Notes: generated by a model from the sequence alone, not told the origin. A DNA stretch of 64,000 bases from Candolleomyces eurysporus (GCA_027579435.1 JANBPK010001199.1:58413-122412); one strand, 5' to 3'; positions 45,192-56,971 are shown, numbered from the stretch's first letter. Numbers and translations: made by a program.

Positions 45192-46336
45192 ATGAGTTCC
45201 TCCATCAATGTGAGTACGAGCGATCCTCGTCTCTGCCTGCATCGCGCTCAATCACGCGTGTCAAGGACCCTGCCGCAGTCGCGGCCTTGCTTGACCAGCT
45301 GCGTGCCTCTCAAGCGTGGCAGCAGGCGGTCCTAGAGAGTTCTCGCCAGGCACCGTCTGCCCCAGCGACATCCTCCTCCGCGAACGATCAGCCTCGCTCT
45401 GACCCTGCTACCGCCGAGATCACAGATGCATCATCATCGTCCCACAAAGGGCCCTCTGTCGCAGATTTGCTTGCCCNAGCTGAAATCTCCTTCTGTCGTA
45501 GCTCCACCACCACCCAATCCCNTCAGCTCCATGGGATACTCCGGCAACTAACACTCGCCCCGCGAGTACCTCTCTGGCGTTTACAAACTCGTACGCTCAC
45601 CAGCCGTATCCGAGCGCCTCTAGCATCAAGTCTCCTTCTCCTCCTGTTCCTGCGCCTTCTCCCCCAGATCTCAGGTCATGCACCTTCCAAGAGGCGCTGC
45701 CCTTGTTATCTCGTTTGGCAGACGATCCTGTGTTCGTCACTTCTATCAGAGAGGTACGTCTTTTAGCCGGGTTCTGATGGATGTCTTTGGAACGTTCACT
45801 TCCTAGATGAGAAACGCCCAAGATAGCCTTGAACGTCAGTTGTTGACGGAAAGGGAAGCCATTCAAAAGAAATTTGCCGACAAGGTCAAGGTCGCGAAAA
45901 CAAAGTGAGCGCTCGTCCGTGACCACGTGTCTCNTTTTTTTTCTGACGATATTACATTTCTGTTGTCCAACGTAGAGCCAATATGGTTGGGGTTAGCATC
46001 TCGAAGCATGAGGCCACTGTAAGCAAACACGCTGCACGACACGCTTTTCAGTCCATCAACTGACGATCGGTTCTCTAGATGCTGCAAGACGCGTATCAAC
46101 GGGAATTGCGAAAATTCGACACGGAGCGGGTGTTGCCAGCGTGGGACGGTCTCCTGGCGCAGCAACAGGCGAAACTTGAATCCCTCCGAGTCCCAAGTAT
46201 GTTCGTAACCTCCGATCGGAAGGACATAGAAGTAGGTTTTCCGTAATTCCTTGGTACAATTCAAATGCCCTAAGCATCCCCTTCATCATAGCGTCAAAAG
46301 CAAGTCATTCAAGTCGTTTTCGGTTTGGTCCAGTGA
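45192..46336 (+). CDS. Conserved fungal coiled-coil protein of unknown function
   Basis: Six exons (45192-45209, 45266-45753, 45807-45904, 45976-46018, 46079-46231, 46292-46336) give 280 aa once the Ns at 45477 and 45522 are removed; the summed phases then close exactly. The N-terminal half starts MSSSINDPAAVAALLDQLRA and is Ser/Pro/Ala-rich (KSPSVVAPPPPNP). The C-terminal half is conserved-looking: FQEALPLLSRLADDPVFVTS, REMRNAQDSLERQLLTEREA, KVAKTKANMVGVSISKHEAT, and KFDTERVLPAWDGLLAQQQA. The last exon (RQKQVIQVVFGLVQ) lies past a short intron; reading through instead hits a stop at 46244. Helical heptads suggest a coiled coil. I recall fungal relatives of unknown role only. Confidence 0.75.
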
Positions 46337-47019
46337 TAAAATTAAACATTGCATTTTGCGTTCGATCGGTCGGAATCCGGTTCTCATTCGCATTCGGTTA
46401 CCGGAATACCCTAAGGTCCCCTTAACTCCCCTTCATCCGTGTTTCCTCGGCTTGTAAGACTCTCCGTGCGGTTGCACTAACAAATATGCAGACAAATTGT
46501 CGAGATGGCCTCGAGTGTCGGGTATTCCCAAGGTGAATGGCGTTACGACCATCCGACGAGGTCTGTATGGGCGGCCGTAACCTATTTAGTGGAAGATCAG
46601 CGAAACCCATTCATGGCTATGGTACGGCAGAGCACGGTCCGATCGTTGGCGAGTAACTACTGCAATTGTCGTTGAGAATTCTTATCGTGGCTTCTAGCGC
46701 GAAGCGCCCCTCTCTCCTGACCCCCTTCATCATCAGACATGAATGAATGCCGATAAAACTGGGGCGACACAGTCGTAACAAAGGTGTTAAATTCAGGGAC
46801 CATGTGGACTAGTGGTGCTAATCCCTGTTCGAACCGAAAGAATTGATCCCGCCATCAGACCCGACCATGACATTTTCAATAAGAATTTTGTATGTTATCA
46901 GACGCGGGACACGGGTGACCCTGCGCTTCCCCCAGCACTACGGCTAGTCTATGTTTCTCTTCTCTTCTGACGTTCTCTACTCGTAACTCTTATTCATCGA
47001 TTCCGGACCTTGGGAGACT
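46337..47019. other. Intergenic stretch between two plus-strand genes
   Basis: About 680 bp contain no recognisable gene. Short tRNA-like words near 46.8 kb do not fold into a tRNA. The right end should hold the promoter of the hydrolase-fold gene; a C/T-rich tract precedes its ATG. Confidence 0.45.
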
Positions 47020-48796
47020 ATGCCCTACGTGGACCTCTACAGCAAAGAAGACTATGCCTCGATATACTACGTGACGAGCTCGACATTCGGCAATGTCGGT
47101 GCCTTCGACCCCGAGAAACCCACTATAATGATACTGCACCCCATGTTCCTCGATACGACCTGGCTAGAGTGCCAGTTTGGCGACCCTCGACTCTACAGCA
47201 ACTATAACCTCATTGCTTTCGACATGCGAACGGTCGGCCGGTCGACGTGCCAACCAAGCGGAAAACATGACAGCTGGGTGGACGCTGCAGATCTCGCGCT
47301 ATGTCATCAGGTCCGTATGAGCCCACACACCACTTTGCTCTCGAGTGTTCTATATCTCATATTTGGGGCCCCCTCCGTCTCGACGGTCTCCTGTTTTTTT
47401 TTTGCTTTGCAGAAATTACACTTGCCACCTTGTCATATCTTTGCCCTGGAAGCGCTGGCAGTTAATTGTGCTATTCGGTTTGCTATACTGTGAGTTGGCG
47501 TTCCCCCCCTTTTTTTCAATTGCTGTCAAAGTTGACAAGTGAGCAATAGATTCCCTGAAATGTGTGCGAGTCTTGCCTTGTGTAATGTCCCCTCACCCCT
47601 GGAGTAAGAGCTTGCCCGAACCCTGACTCTGAGAGAGTGGCGGTTGACGAATATTTCCTAGACAACGGTGGACGTACAACACCCTTGAAGAACTGGTGCA
47701 CAGTTGGTGCTACTCGGAGGATCTGGAGAGTCTGGAGCATGCCGCGACGGAGCTGTTGACCTTTCTTCTCGGACCGGTGCGTATACATCCATCCAGGGTA
47801 GCTCCATGCATTAATATTCGCGTAGGACCGCGATCTTGATTTACAGGACCAGGTATGTCGTCGGATATCCATGTCGTCGTTGCTGTTTGAAGGCTAACGT
47901 TGATTCTTTACGTAGCTTGTAGCACACTGGGAGAAAGTAATACCTCCGAGGAGGCGGCCCTGGGTAATTGAAACGCTTTCAGTGCTGATAAACGTGAGTC
48001 GCGGTTTAATCGTCTAGAGGGTGGCTGGCTGATAGATTGTGCGACAGCGAATCCCCCTGGAACCTGAACTCTACGCCCAGATCACCCAGCCCACTCTCAT
48101 TCTCCATGTAAGCGCCCCACCTCGATCTCACCTCATCTCAAATCTTACTGATGCGGTCACCAGGGAGAGCGAAACGAGATCTGTCCAAGGAAGTACTCCG
48201 AAGCCTTGTCAGCGCAACTAACTGGGGTGGAGAATGGTGCGGTGATATACACAGTCCGTGGTACGTTCGATCATTCGCGCACCTACAGTCAGCAAGGCTC
48301 ACGTACCTCTCGCGCACACAACAGGCGCTGCTATGTATCTTTCCATTATTCCCGGAAGTGCTTCGATAGCGAATCAAACCTTCGCCAAATTCCTGCAGCG
48401 AGTGCCTGTCGTAAAATCAGAGATCGTGCCCCCACAAATGTCCATACAGGATCGGATGAAAGAAGCCCTTGAACGTCAGTCGGCGCTAGTTGAGGACAAG
48501 GACATTGCCTCTCTTGACCCACTATGCCCCCTGTCTTTCTCCTGTCTCACGGAGGAAGCTGCCCAAAAACAAGCGGAGCTTATTGCTCAGTACTCTAGAG
48601 ATCGACTGTCCGCGTTCGATCCTCTCGGTCCCGACGGAAGACCTCCACGAAAGTATGGCGTTTCCTCTTGTGCCGTTTATCCGCAAAATTAACTGACATT
48701 CTCCGTAGAATATCGCAAGGAAAGAGCGAACATTGGTTCCAGAGTGGCAAAGATGGACTATCAGTGGCAGGTTGGTGTTTTGTCACAGACTCCTAG
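47020..48796 (+). CDS. Alpha/beta-hydrolase-fold protein with Glu at the nucleophile position
   Basis: Exon 1 (47020-47310) starts MPYVDLYSKEDYASIYYVTS and carries the fold's early features: the oxyanion-side HPMFLDTTWLECQF, and NYNLIAFDMRTVGRSTCQPS. The second exon holds the nucleophile elbow, here HIFALEALAVNCAIRFA. Where the family has Gly-X-Ser-X-Gly this copy reads Ala-Leu-Glu-Ala-Leu, so the Ser is missing. Later exons read FPEMCASLALCNVPSPLEQR, WCYSEDLESLEHAATELLTF, and RIPLEPELYAQITQPTLILH (the strand before the acid residue). C-terminal parts include AAMYLSIIPGSASIANQTFA and DPLCPLSFSCLTEEAAQKQA. The last exon ends WCFVTDS. The fold call is fair. Catalysis is doubtful and the substrate unknown. 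Confidence 0.7.
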
Positions 48797-49374
48797 CTTA
48801 TGCTCCGAGATTGATAGGCGTCCGGGTATACGTGCAGCAACCAATTTCCTGCCCGCTGGAAAACAGGAGCCAGAACGTGCCCCTCGCAACAACGACCGTG
48901 AAACCCAGATAGTCAAGCCGAGCACGCACTCTCCCGCGATGGAGAAGTATATCATCAAGGGTCCGATGGCGAAGGTGGTTCGGGAGACGTCTGCCGCTGC
49001 TGCCCCCCTCGGTCGGATGTTAATGTGACTAGACCCCCTTCCAGTGATTCCCTCGTCGACACGCCTCCTCCCGCACCTCCCCTGATGCATGACCCTTACG
49101 CTCATCTATTTTTACAGTCGTATACCTCTTACTTATATACCCACTCTGTATGTATCCAACCACTACCCAAGGATCTGTCATCAACTCTATTGCCATCTAC
49201 ATACCAGTACTTATAGACACGCTAGAAAGCCTACCTACATCTGTAAATTCGATTATTTGCTGCCCTATTACAAACTCAACTTAGAACCTATCTATCAAAA
49301 AGGAGTCTACAAGAAATTATGTTACAAGCCAGTCCCTCGTTCTATCGAGTCCATGATAAAGACACAAGTTGCTC

Positions 49375-50949
49375 TCAGAGGCTGCCCTCTTCCATCTTCG
49401 ATTTGTAGTACCTGACCATCTCTTCCAAGCCCATTCGGACGGTCCAGCGAGGTTGCCAGTCCAGCGTTTCCTTGGCGCGAGTGGTATCTGGCCTTCGCTT
49501 CTGGGGGTCGTCAGTGGGCATGGGTTTGTAGATGATTTTGACACGCCGGGAGCGCTTCACTCCATCTTCATCCTGAACCTTCTCGACGATTTCTCGAACG
49601 AGCTCGGCGAATTCTCCAATGGTGAACTCATCGCCGTTACCGATGTTGACGGGACGGCTCTCGCTGGAGTTCATGAGAGCGATGAGACCATCGACAAGGT
49701 CGTGGATGTATTGGAAGGAGCGAGTTTGCTTCCCGTCGCCGTAGACGGTCATGTCTTCACCCTTGAGGGCCTGAACAATGAAGTTGGACACGACGCGTCC
49801 ATCAGCGGGGTTCACTGGGTAGATCAAGTTAGTATAAACTTTGTTGGAAAGCAAAAGGAAGACTCACTGCGGGGTCCGTACGTGTTGAAAATACGGGCGA
49901 CACGAACGTCAACACCATCTTGCCTCTGGAAACCGTATGTCAAAGTTTCGGCGACTCGTTTTCCCTCATCGTAACATGCACGAGGGCCGATGGGGTTGAC
50001 ATGGCCCCAACTGTCATCCGTCGTTAGCGACAGTGACATTAATCACAGCTAATTTCGGAACGTACTAGTCCTCATGTTGAGGATGAACTTCAGGGTCTCC
50101 ATAAACTTCCGAGGTTGAGGTAATCAAGAAGCGCGCTTTAGTGCGTTTGGCAAGACCAAGCATGTTGAGAGTTCCCATGAACGAAGTCTTGATAGTTTTG
50201 ACCGCATTGAACTGGTAGTGGGGAGGGGAGGCGGGACAGGCAAGGTGATAGATTTCTACCAGCGGGAATTTAAAACACGAGAAAATGAATGAAAAACTAT
50301 ATCTGACTCACGATCGCATTCAATCATGAATGGTTCAACGACATCATGTCGAACCATCTCGAAGTTAGGGTGACCGATCCAATGGCTCACGGTAGTCTTG
50401 GAACCCGTGAAGAAATTATCAATGACCGTCACGTCGTGACCCAGGATCATTAATCGGTCGACGAGATGGGACCCGACGAAGCCCGCACCACCAGTGACTA
50501 GAATGCGCTTGCGCTCCGAGGGGGGCAGCAACTTGACGGGCGGGAAGCGCGACAAGGTGGTGTAGGAGATCGAGTGCGAGTCCGGATAGTAGATCGACTT
50601 GGACTGGTAGAGGGAGAACTTGTCCTCTCCCTCCTCTTTGGCTTCAGCACCATTCACCTTGGACGCGGGAACGACATAATGGGGGCGCAGATAAAGCGAG
50701 CGGAGGACATCCACGGGGACCTCACAGTCAAACCCAAAGCGCTGGAATCCAACGGTCGTGATCTCGGCGCCGTTTTTGTCTAGAGTCTTTGCCTATAGAG
50801 GAAGGCAGGGTCAGCATTGTCGAGAACGGGATGATCAGCGAGAAATGTACAGGAAAAAGGGCGTTTCCTTGTGCCTTCGCCCAGTGAACGTCGAAATAGT
50901 CTGGAGAAGAGAGGACAGAAAGAGAACGTACTTGAGCAGCGCTTGACAT
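49375..50949 (-). CDS. UXS1: UDP-glucuronic acid decarboxylase (UDP-xylose synthase)
   Basis: UXS1 converts UDP-glucuronate to UDP-xylose using bound NAD+. In basidiomycetes UDP-xylose feeds glycolipids and capsule-like or cell-wall glycans. The minus-strand gene begins MSSAAQ at 50949, with an intron right after. The NAD-binding motif is [20 protein letters not shown], followed by [20 protein letters not shown]. Conserved mid regions are [17 protein letters not shown] and [18 protein letters not shown]. The catalytic Tyr-X3-Lys lies in [20 protein letters not shown]. Later come [30 protein letters not shown] and the conserved [18 protein letters not shown]. No N-terminal membrane anchor is seen, so a cytosolic form is likely. 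Head-to-head with ENP1 over 167 bp. Confidence 0.95.
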
Positions 50950-51116
50950 TGTGGCAGCTCTTCGGGAAAGAAAGCTGTTTGCGTAGATGATGGAGGTTAA
51001 GTAGCAAGACGAGTTTGAGGCGTTCCTCGAATGGGAAGGCGCTGTTTCGTCTGCACAAATGGGATTTGCCGGAGATCAAAAAATATTATCGCGTTTTGTC
51101 CACAACTGTCATCTCG

Positions 51117-52870
51117 ATGCCCCGCACCCAAAAGCCATCCTCCAAGCCTCGCCACGACCCTCTCCACGTCCAGCTCGACGAGGATGAGGCCCACGCAAAG
51201 TATGGTCGCGTCTCACAGCCAGGGAAGCGCACAAAGTCGAGGAGGAGACCGTCGGAGGACGAGAATACTGCCGAAGTGTGTTCATTAGTCTGCTTTGGCC
51301 CTCTTCGGGACGACTGACACCGCCTTAAGGTCACCTTGGATCCGAAGACGTCGCGGCGCGTATTTGAATTGGCAAAGGAGCAACAGGATGAGTTGGAAAT
51401 GCCGGAAGATTCTGATGAGGGTGGAGAACCCTGGCCTACCCATCCTCAACCAAGACCCGCACAGGCCTCTGATGAAGATGATGATGAAAATGAAGATCTT
51501 GACTATATCGGTGTTGCTGACATCGAATACGAAGAAGAATTTGTCGGTGGCATCCTTAAACTTGCCTTTTAAGCAGCATTGACGATCCCGGACTTAGGAA
51601 ATAGATGCAGATGATCTGGAGACCTTGGATGCTTTGCATCCCCACAATGCCGGAGAGAGGAAAACGTTGGCCGACCTTATCTTCGCAAAATTAGATAGCC
51701 AGACGAGTTCGTCGGTGGCTACGATACAAAAGGTGCAGCAGGGTATGCATGTTTATTTTTGTTAACTTCGGGGGATTGATTCTTCCCTCAACGACAGGCG
51801 AAGCGCCAGATCCCGCTTTGGGACTAAATCCTACCGTCGTAGAAGCCTACACGAAGTAGGTGCACCCACATCTTTACCACATCGCCGTCTAACGCCTTTC
51901 CCATTGGCCAGGGTTGGATTGTTCCTTTCGAAATACAAGTCCGGAAAACTCCCAAAGCTGTTCAAAGTCATTCCATCCTTACCGGCGTGGGCCCGTATGC
52001 TAGCTCTGACTCGTCCTGAAAATTGGAGCCCACATGCTTGTCGCGCGGCGACAAGGATCTTCATCTCCAACATGAAGCCTGCTCAAGCACAATTGTTTCT
52101 GGGCGTTGTCCTGCTGGATGCCGTACGAGGGGACATCAGGCAGAATAAAAAAAATGAATGTTCATTACTACGAAGCCTTGAAAAGAGCGCTGTACAAGCC
52201 GGCCGCTTTCTTCAAGGGGATCATCTTCCCTCTCCTTGACGTGAGTTTCCCTTCCTGGTAAAATCTCCTTACTCATTCCCTCCTTATAGCAAGGTTGCAC
52301 CCTGAAGGAGGCTGCTATAATTGCATCTATCCTGGTCCGGGTGAAAGTACCAGTATTGCATGCATCGGCAGCGCTACTAAGAATAGCAGAAATGGACTAC
52401 TCAGGTAAGCCTTGGCCGCCCTTTCCGAGCTCGCCGACATAAACGACATGCTAACTCCCTATACTCTCTATCATAGGACCAAATTCTCTATTCATCCGAG
52501 TGCTGATTGACAAAAAATTTGACCTGCCGTACAAGGTCGTAGACGCCCTCGTCTTCCACTTCATTCGTCTCTCAAACAGCTACAAGGCGAAGTCGCGCGG
52601 CGATGCGGAAAAATTGCCCGTTTTATGGCATCAAAGTCTCCTTGTATTTGTCCAGAGGTACGTCTTCTGGGGGAGAAGTACTCACCTTTTGCTGATGTCA
52701 AACACAGGTATGCTTCCGACCTGACCCCCGATCAAAAAGACGCCTTGCTCGATGTCATTCGAGCTACGCCACATCCGCAGATCAGCCCAGAAATCAGGAG
52801 AGAACTGGTGAACTCCGTCGTGAGAGGTGCTCCTCGTGCTGATGCAGACCAGGATGTCATCATGTCATGA
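51117..52870 (+). CDS. ENP1: Ribosome biogenesis factor ENP1 (bystin), with a one-base frame break
   Basis: ENP1/bystin is needed for 40S subunit maturation and export. Exon 1 starts [20 protein letters not shown] and is basic to acidic. The acidic middle reads [20 protein letters not shown]. The bystin domain runs through [80 protein letters not shown] and [19 protein letters not shown], and the gene ends [17 protein letters not shown]. In the exon with [10 protein letters not shown] the frame breaks at an A8 run (52147-52154). Seven A's would join it to [20 protein letters not shown], which matches the family. As written the frame runs to a stop before the next exon. A homopolymer error is the likeliest cause. 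Confidence 0.9.
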
Positions 52871-52998
52871 GCGTCCACGTATACCTGTGTCTGTTTGTAT
52901 GTGTGCCCTCCGATCTAGGAGCTCATGATTGATTGCGGATTCAGACACAATTGATATGGTACATATTTGCTTGTATCTTGTACTGGCAATCTTTGGCG

Positions 52999-54679
52999 TC
53001 AATCTCCAGAGTCTTTGACGTCCACAACACCCCACCCACTTCCAAGCATTGCGTTACTTGTTCCGTCTGACTCATCTACCAACATCTTTGCAGATTCGGC
53101 GCCAGCCACCGGGAGCCGAAGCCACTTCGTATTCCCTTCGGGTGTTGGGTATGCAACGTGACTGGGGAGCAAATTCGCTTGCTTCAAAGCAGATGCTTGA
53201 TCCCACCAAATATGCTCTAGATATTGACGAGGGGTGGTCAGCACGACTCGATATCAGAGAATGGTTGCTCACCATTGTACAGTCTGTCCCCTCGAATGTT
53301 TACGACGGCAAGCATTGCGATAGACAGCTTTCTACCCGTTGCGGGAACTCCTGGCAGCAACCAGTCTACCTGTCGATCGTGCGTGGTATGGTATACAAAT
53401 TCATCTATATCGGTTTAACCGAAGATCGGCATACTTGTTGGGAGACCGGAATCGTCAGAGTGCTTACCGACAACACGGTCGGGACCAACCGTGCGAGATA
53501 CAACTTGCAATTTGGCATCCGGTGGATTCCTGCACAAGTCCGGTGAAGGATACTTCTCATCCTGAGATAAACTAGGAATAGGCAAGTTGCTCACGAGAAT
53601 ATGAAGTGGTCGCGGTAAAATCGCGTCAAGTTTTCTCGGCCTATTCCTCCGGTCATCTTTGCAGAATCAGTGACCTCGCAGACTGGGAGCTGGAGGAACC
53701 CGTATAGCACTCACCGTCGGAATATGGTTGACGTATGGTTCTTCCTATCTCGAAAGGGTGTCTTTAATTCACATAGATTGGTGGCCAAGAGTGAGAGCTT
53801 ACCACCATTGTCGCCATCGTTTTTGCGACGCTCCTGTCTTCAAATTCAAAGTAACAATGCTCGTTCCAGATTGCCTCCAAGTCAAAGTGGGGCCCTCCAA
53901 GATGGTCGCGGAGGAATACCAAGGATCGGCTGTGGGCAAGGGCAGCACTTCCGGGCTCATAGTCGCCGGAAGAGGGCTGAACAAAGGACGGAGAAACGGC
54001 AGGATACGAGTGGTGGGTTGCCGATAGTGATGTGCTCTTAATCCCAGATTCAGGTGTATGTAAAAGCAGGGATATGTTCGACGCGTTGTCCACGGATGTG
54101 AGACCCGCACTATAGGCGATCATAGAGTTGAAGCGAGAGTCGTTGCTGGCCGCTTGGTACACGCTTTGTATAACAGCTTCTTCATAGACTGGACGTAGAG
54201 CAGATAGCATCAGAGCGTATCTGAGTTTGACCGTAATGTCATTTTAACTCACCAACGATTCCGAATTTATCTTTGGTGTCGAGTAAATCGCCTAGATCGA
54301 TCAAAGCACCAGCTGCCTCTGCTAGGAGATCGGGTGTGCCTAGATCCTGGGCGCCCTCTACGAAGGCTACTGCAAATCCTTCTTCAGCCCATTTCTGAAC
54401 AGGCTCAGGATCAAGAGGCTTCTTGCGGTTGGAAGCGGGGATCTCTCCGCTCGGGCGCGGAAGAAAAATCAAGATGCCTGGGCCATGGCCACGACGAGAA
54501 AGAGGCGGCTGAACTGACAGTCTCTCAGAGATGCGCCGGATAGGAGCGTTTGGAAGAGGTATCGGCTGCTCCCCCGGTGAATTGGGATCATAGACTAATG
54601 GCGCAGACATGACAGATGCAGGTCGGAGAAGAGATGATCTGGGTAAAGTAGCTGCCTTTTCTGGACGTGAGTCCGTCAT
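52999..54679 (-). CDS. Dienelactone-hydrolase-like / NTF2 (SnoaL)-like fusion protein
   Basis: The N-terminal part has a dienelactone-hydrolase-like alpha/beta fold: GILIFLPRPSGEI, WAEEGFAVAFVEGAQDL, the elbow FNSMIAYSAGL, and a His-containing element HHSYPAVSPSFVQ with the following ALAHSRSLVFLRDHLGG. The usual catalytic Cys (as in GYCLGG) reads Ser here. The C-terminal part is NTF2/SnoaL-like: FDLEAIWNEHCYFEFEDRSV, EEPYVNHIPTMTGGIGRENL, TRFYRDHFIFRNPPDAKLQV, DRVVDEFVYHTTHDRQVDWL, NIRGDRLYNEHIWWDQASAL. This fusion is familiar from fungal genomes as a predicted carboxymethylenebutenolidase. The start is ATG at 54679 (MTDSRPEKAATLP); an inner ATG near 54608 (MSAPLVYDPNSP) is equally good. Head-to-head with an FAD monooxygenase. 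Confidence 0.8.
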
Positions 54680-54958
54680 TGATGCCCCGCTCCCCCGCTC
54701 GGACAAGGATCTCTACGAGTTCCCCATGATTATCCACTCTTCGGGACGGCTAGCCCGGTGTAGAATTGGAGTCGTTGGTCCGGTGGCTGGAATACACGCT
54801 TCATCCAGGGCTGACAGAATGTTTCGGTAGCCCCAGAATACCTATATAGAGGGTGCCCTCAGCTCGCTTCTTCCCCCAGTTTCTTCGCTTTCCTCTTCGC
54901 TTTCAATCGGAACATTACTACCACACTATCTATATCTACCCAGCACAACACCACAACT
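54680..54958. promoter_or_regulatory. Divergent promoter (DLH/NTF2-like / FAD monooxygenase)
   Basis: 279 bp lie between the opposing starts. A TATATAGAGG sequence near 54842 could be the TATA box of the monooxygenase gene, about 115 bp before its ATG. C/T- and A/C-rich leader sequence follows. A shared promoter would allow joint control of two catabolic-type enzymes. Confidence 0.4.
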
Positions 54959-56664
54959 ATGAACAACGCCCCCGGATTCAAGCAACTGCGCGTCGCTGTG
55001 GTCGGTGGCGGAATCGGCGGGCTCTCCGCCGCAATTGCTTTGCGCAGGGCGGGTCACAGGGTCGATATCTTCGAGCGCCGTGGCTTCGATGTCGAGGTCG
55101 GGGCCTCTATCTCGTGCGCGGCCAACGGCTCGTTTCACTTGGAGGAGTGGGGTATCGATGTCAACGCCATGAGCCCTGTCGCGTTGGTTAGTGATCTCTA
55201 ACAGTTTGCTCGAGTGGGATGCTGATACAACGATAAACGTCTAGATGAAGCTCACTATGCGTGACTGGGAGACTGGCGAAATTCAGGGCGTCTATGACCT
55301 TAGCGACTATCAGAAGGAGTGGGGCAGGGATTACTACATGCTCCATCGTCAGGACATGCACAGGGTCCTTCTCGCCGCCGCTACCTCCGAGGAAGGCGAA
55401 GGCATGCCCTGCCAGGTCCACAACAACTCTGTGTAAGTGGAAGATATACATGGTTATGGTTAGAGATCTAACCTTTCCAACAGCTGCGACACCATCGACC
55501 TCGAGACCAACACGATCAACTTTTTGAATGGGAAGTCCATCCAAGCTGATTTGATTGTTGGCGCCGATGGTATTCGCGTATGTTGTGTTCTTTCACTATG
55601 TGAATTGCACGTAATGACGCTTTCCCCCTTCTAGTCCGTCGTCCGAGAACAGATTGGTGTCAAGCCAGACATCAAGACGTCTCCCCAGACTTGCTATAGG
55701 TGCAACGTCCTCACCAAGGACATCAAGGCTCTCGGCTTGGTGAAGCACGCCTATGAGCCCGCTATGTACGTCTTGTGCTTTTCGAACAGCAGCACCGACA
55801 CTGACTTCCACACAGCCAGTTTTGGGGAGGTTCCGAGGGTCGTAACGGTCGCTCCAAGTACTATAAGATCGTCATGTCTCCCTGTTCCGGCGGAGAGATC
55901 GTCTCCTTCTACTGTAAGTGAACTCTTTCGTACTCACGTCTCAGTTGAATAACGCGTTATTTACTCAGGCTTCATGCCCACCGAGATGACCAACCATCGC
56001 GAAGAAGGGTTCACCTTCAAGGAAGTGCCCGTTTCCGACATTCTGCAAGGGCGATACAGCGACCTCGACCCCGAATGCTTGGCTCTGTTGCAGAACTCGA
56101 AGGACCGCATGCCATGGAGGCTCTATGTCCACCAGCCTTATACCGTGAGTTTGCGATCTTGCTCAGACAAGATATGACTTACTTACCTTCTTTTCCAGCA
56201 CTGGATTAACAAACGCGTCTGTCTACTTGGTGACGCAGCCCACCCAATGATGCCTCATCAATCTCAAGGCGCCTGCCAGGCGATCGAGGACGCTGGGGCA
56301 TTGGGCATCATCTTTTCCGCCAAGTATCCCGAGTTCACTCGCGACGTAGAGGCTGGTCTGCGTCTGTATCAGGCTATTCGCAAGCCTCGTGCGACCCGAG
56401 TTCAGGAAGCAAGTGTCAAGGCTACTGAGAACCTTGGCGAGCGCATTGGCTTCACTAGCATCCAGGTTCAAGACGAAAACCTTCGACCCAAGTCTGGGAA
56501 CCTGACTGGTGAGTTCTCAGTACTTCTTCGGATAGGTGACCGAGAGCTGATTCCGCTGGCCAGTTCGTGAAATGAACGAGTACAAGATGCACGACCACAT
56601 CGCTGCCGAGGTTGCCAAACTCCGGAAGGCGAGGGAAATACCCCAGGAGATGGCTCACCTCTAA
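54959..56664 (+). CDS. FAD-dependent aromatic monooxygenase (salicylate hydroxylase-like)
   Basis: A single-component flavoprotein monooxygenase of the PHBH-like fold, which hydroxylates aromatic acids with NAD(P)H and O2. The N-terminal FAD motif is RVAVVGGGIGGLSAAIALRR, followed by AGHRVDIFERRGFDVEVGAS. The second nucleotide motif is LIVGADGIRSVVREQIG. The third FAD motif is CLLGDAAHPMMPHQSQGACQ, followed by AIEDAGALGIIF. Gene ends are MNNAPGFKQL and KAREIPQEMAHL. About seven short introns are present. There is no signal peptide or membrane segment, so it should be cytosolic. The pairing with a dienelactone-hydrolase-like gene hints at ring catabolism, but the substrate is not shown by the sequence. 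Confidence 0.9.
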
Positions 56665-56971
56665 GGCGTTTTCCTTCCTCGACTCTAGGATTGTAAATGT
56701 ATACCCATAGCTTCTGTTAGACACCCACATATCTATTCTTCATTCATTTAATGTATACCATGTAATATATGGAGCCGTTTGCCGTTACAACTGTTCCAAC
56801 TTGCGAGGTGGTTTTGGCTTCCAAATCGGGGCGGGTACCTTCCCAGAAAGGTATACCAAATGCAGCTGTACAGTTTTGAAGCCACGACTCGGAAAGTTCC
56901 GATCTCAGTCCATCCACTAACAGACTTTTGGGTCGTCATCAACACTCCCGCCGTCCTCAAGATCCTGCAAG

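Noticed and set aside
46244..46246. TAA as the stop of the 45-kb gene
   Set aside because: A GTAGGT..TAG intron just before it leads to an in-phase last exon (RQKQVIQVVFGLVQ) that continues the helix better.
46780..46870. tRNA-like words (CTGTTCGAACC)
   Set aside because: No acceptor or anticodon stem can be formed around them.
52147..52154. Programmed ribosomal frameshifting in ENP1
   Set aside because: No known case exists for this family that I am aware of, and other single-base doubts in the window favour a sequencing error.
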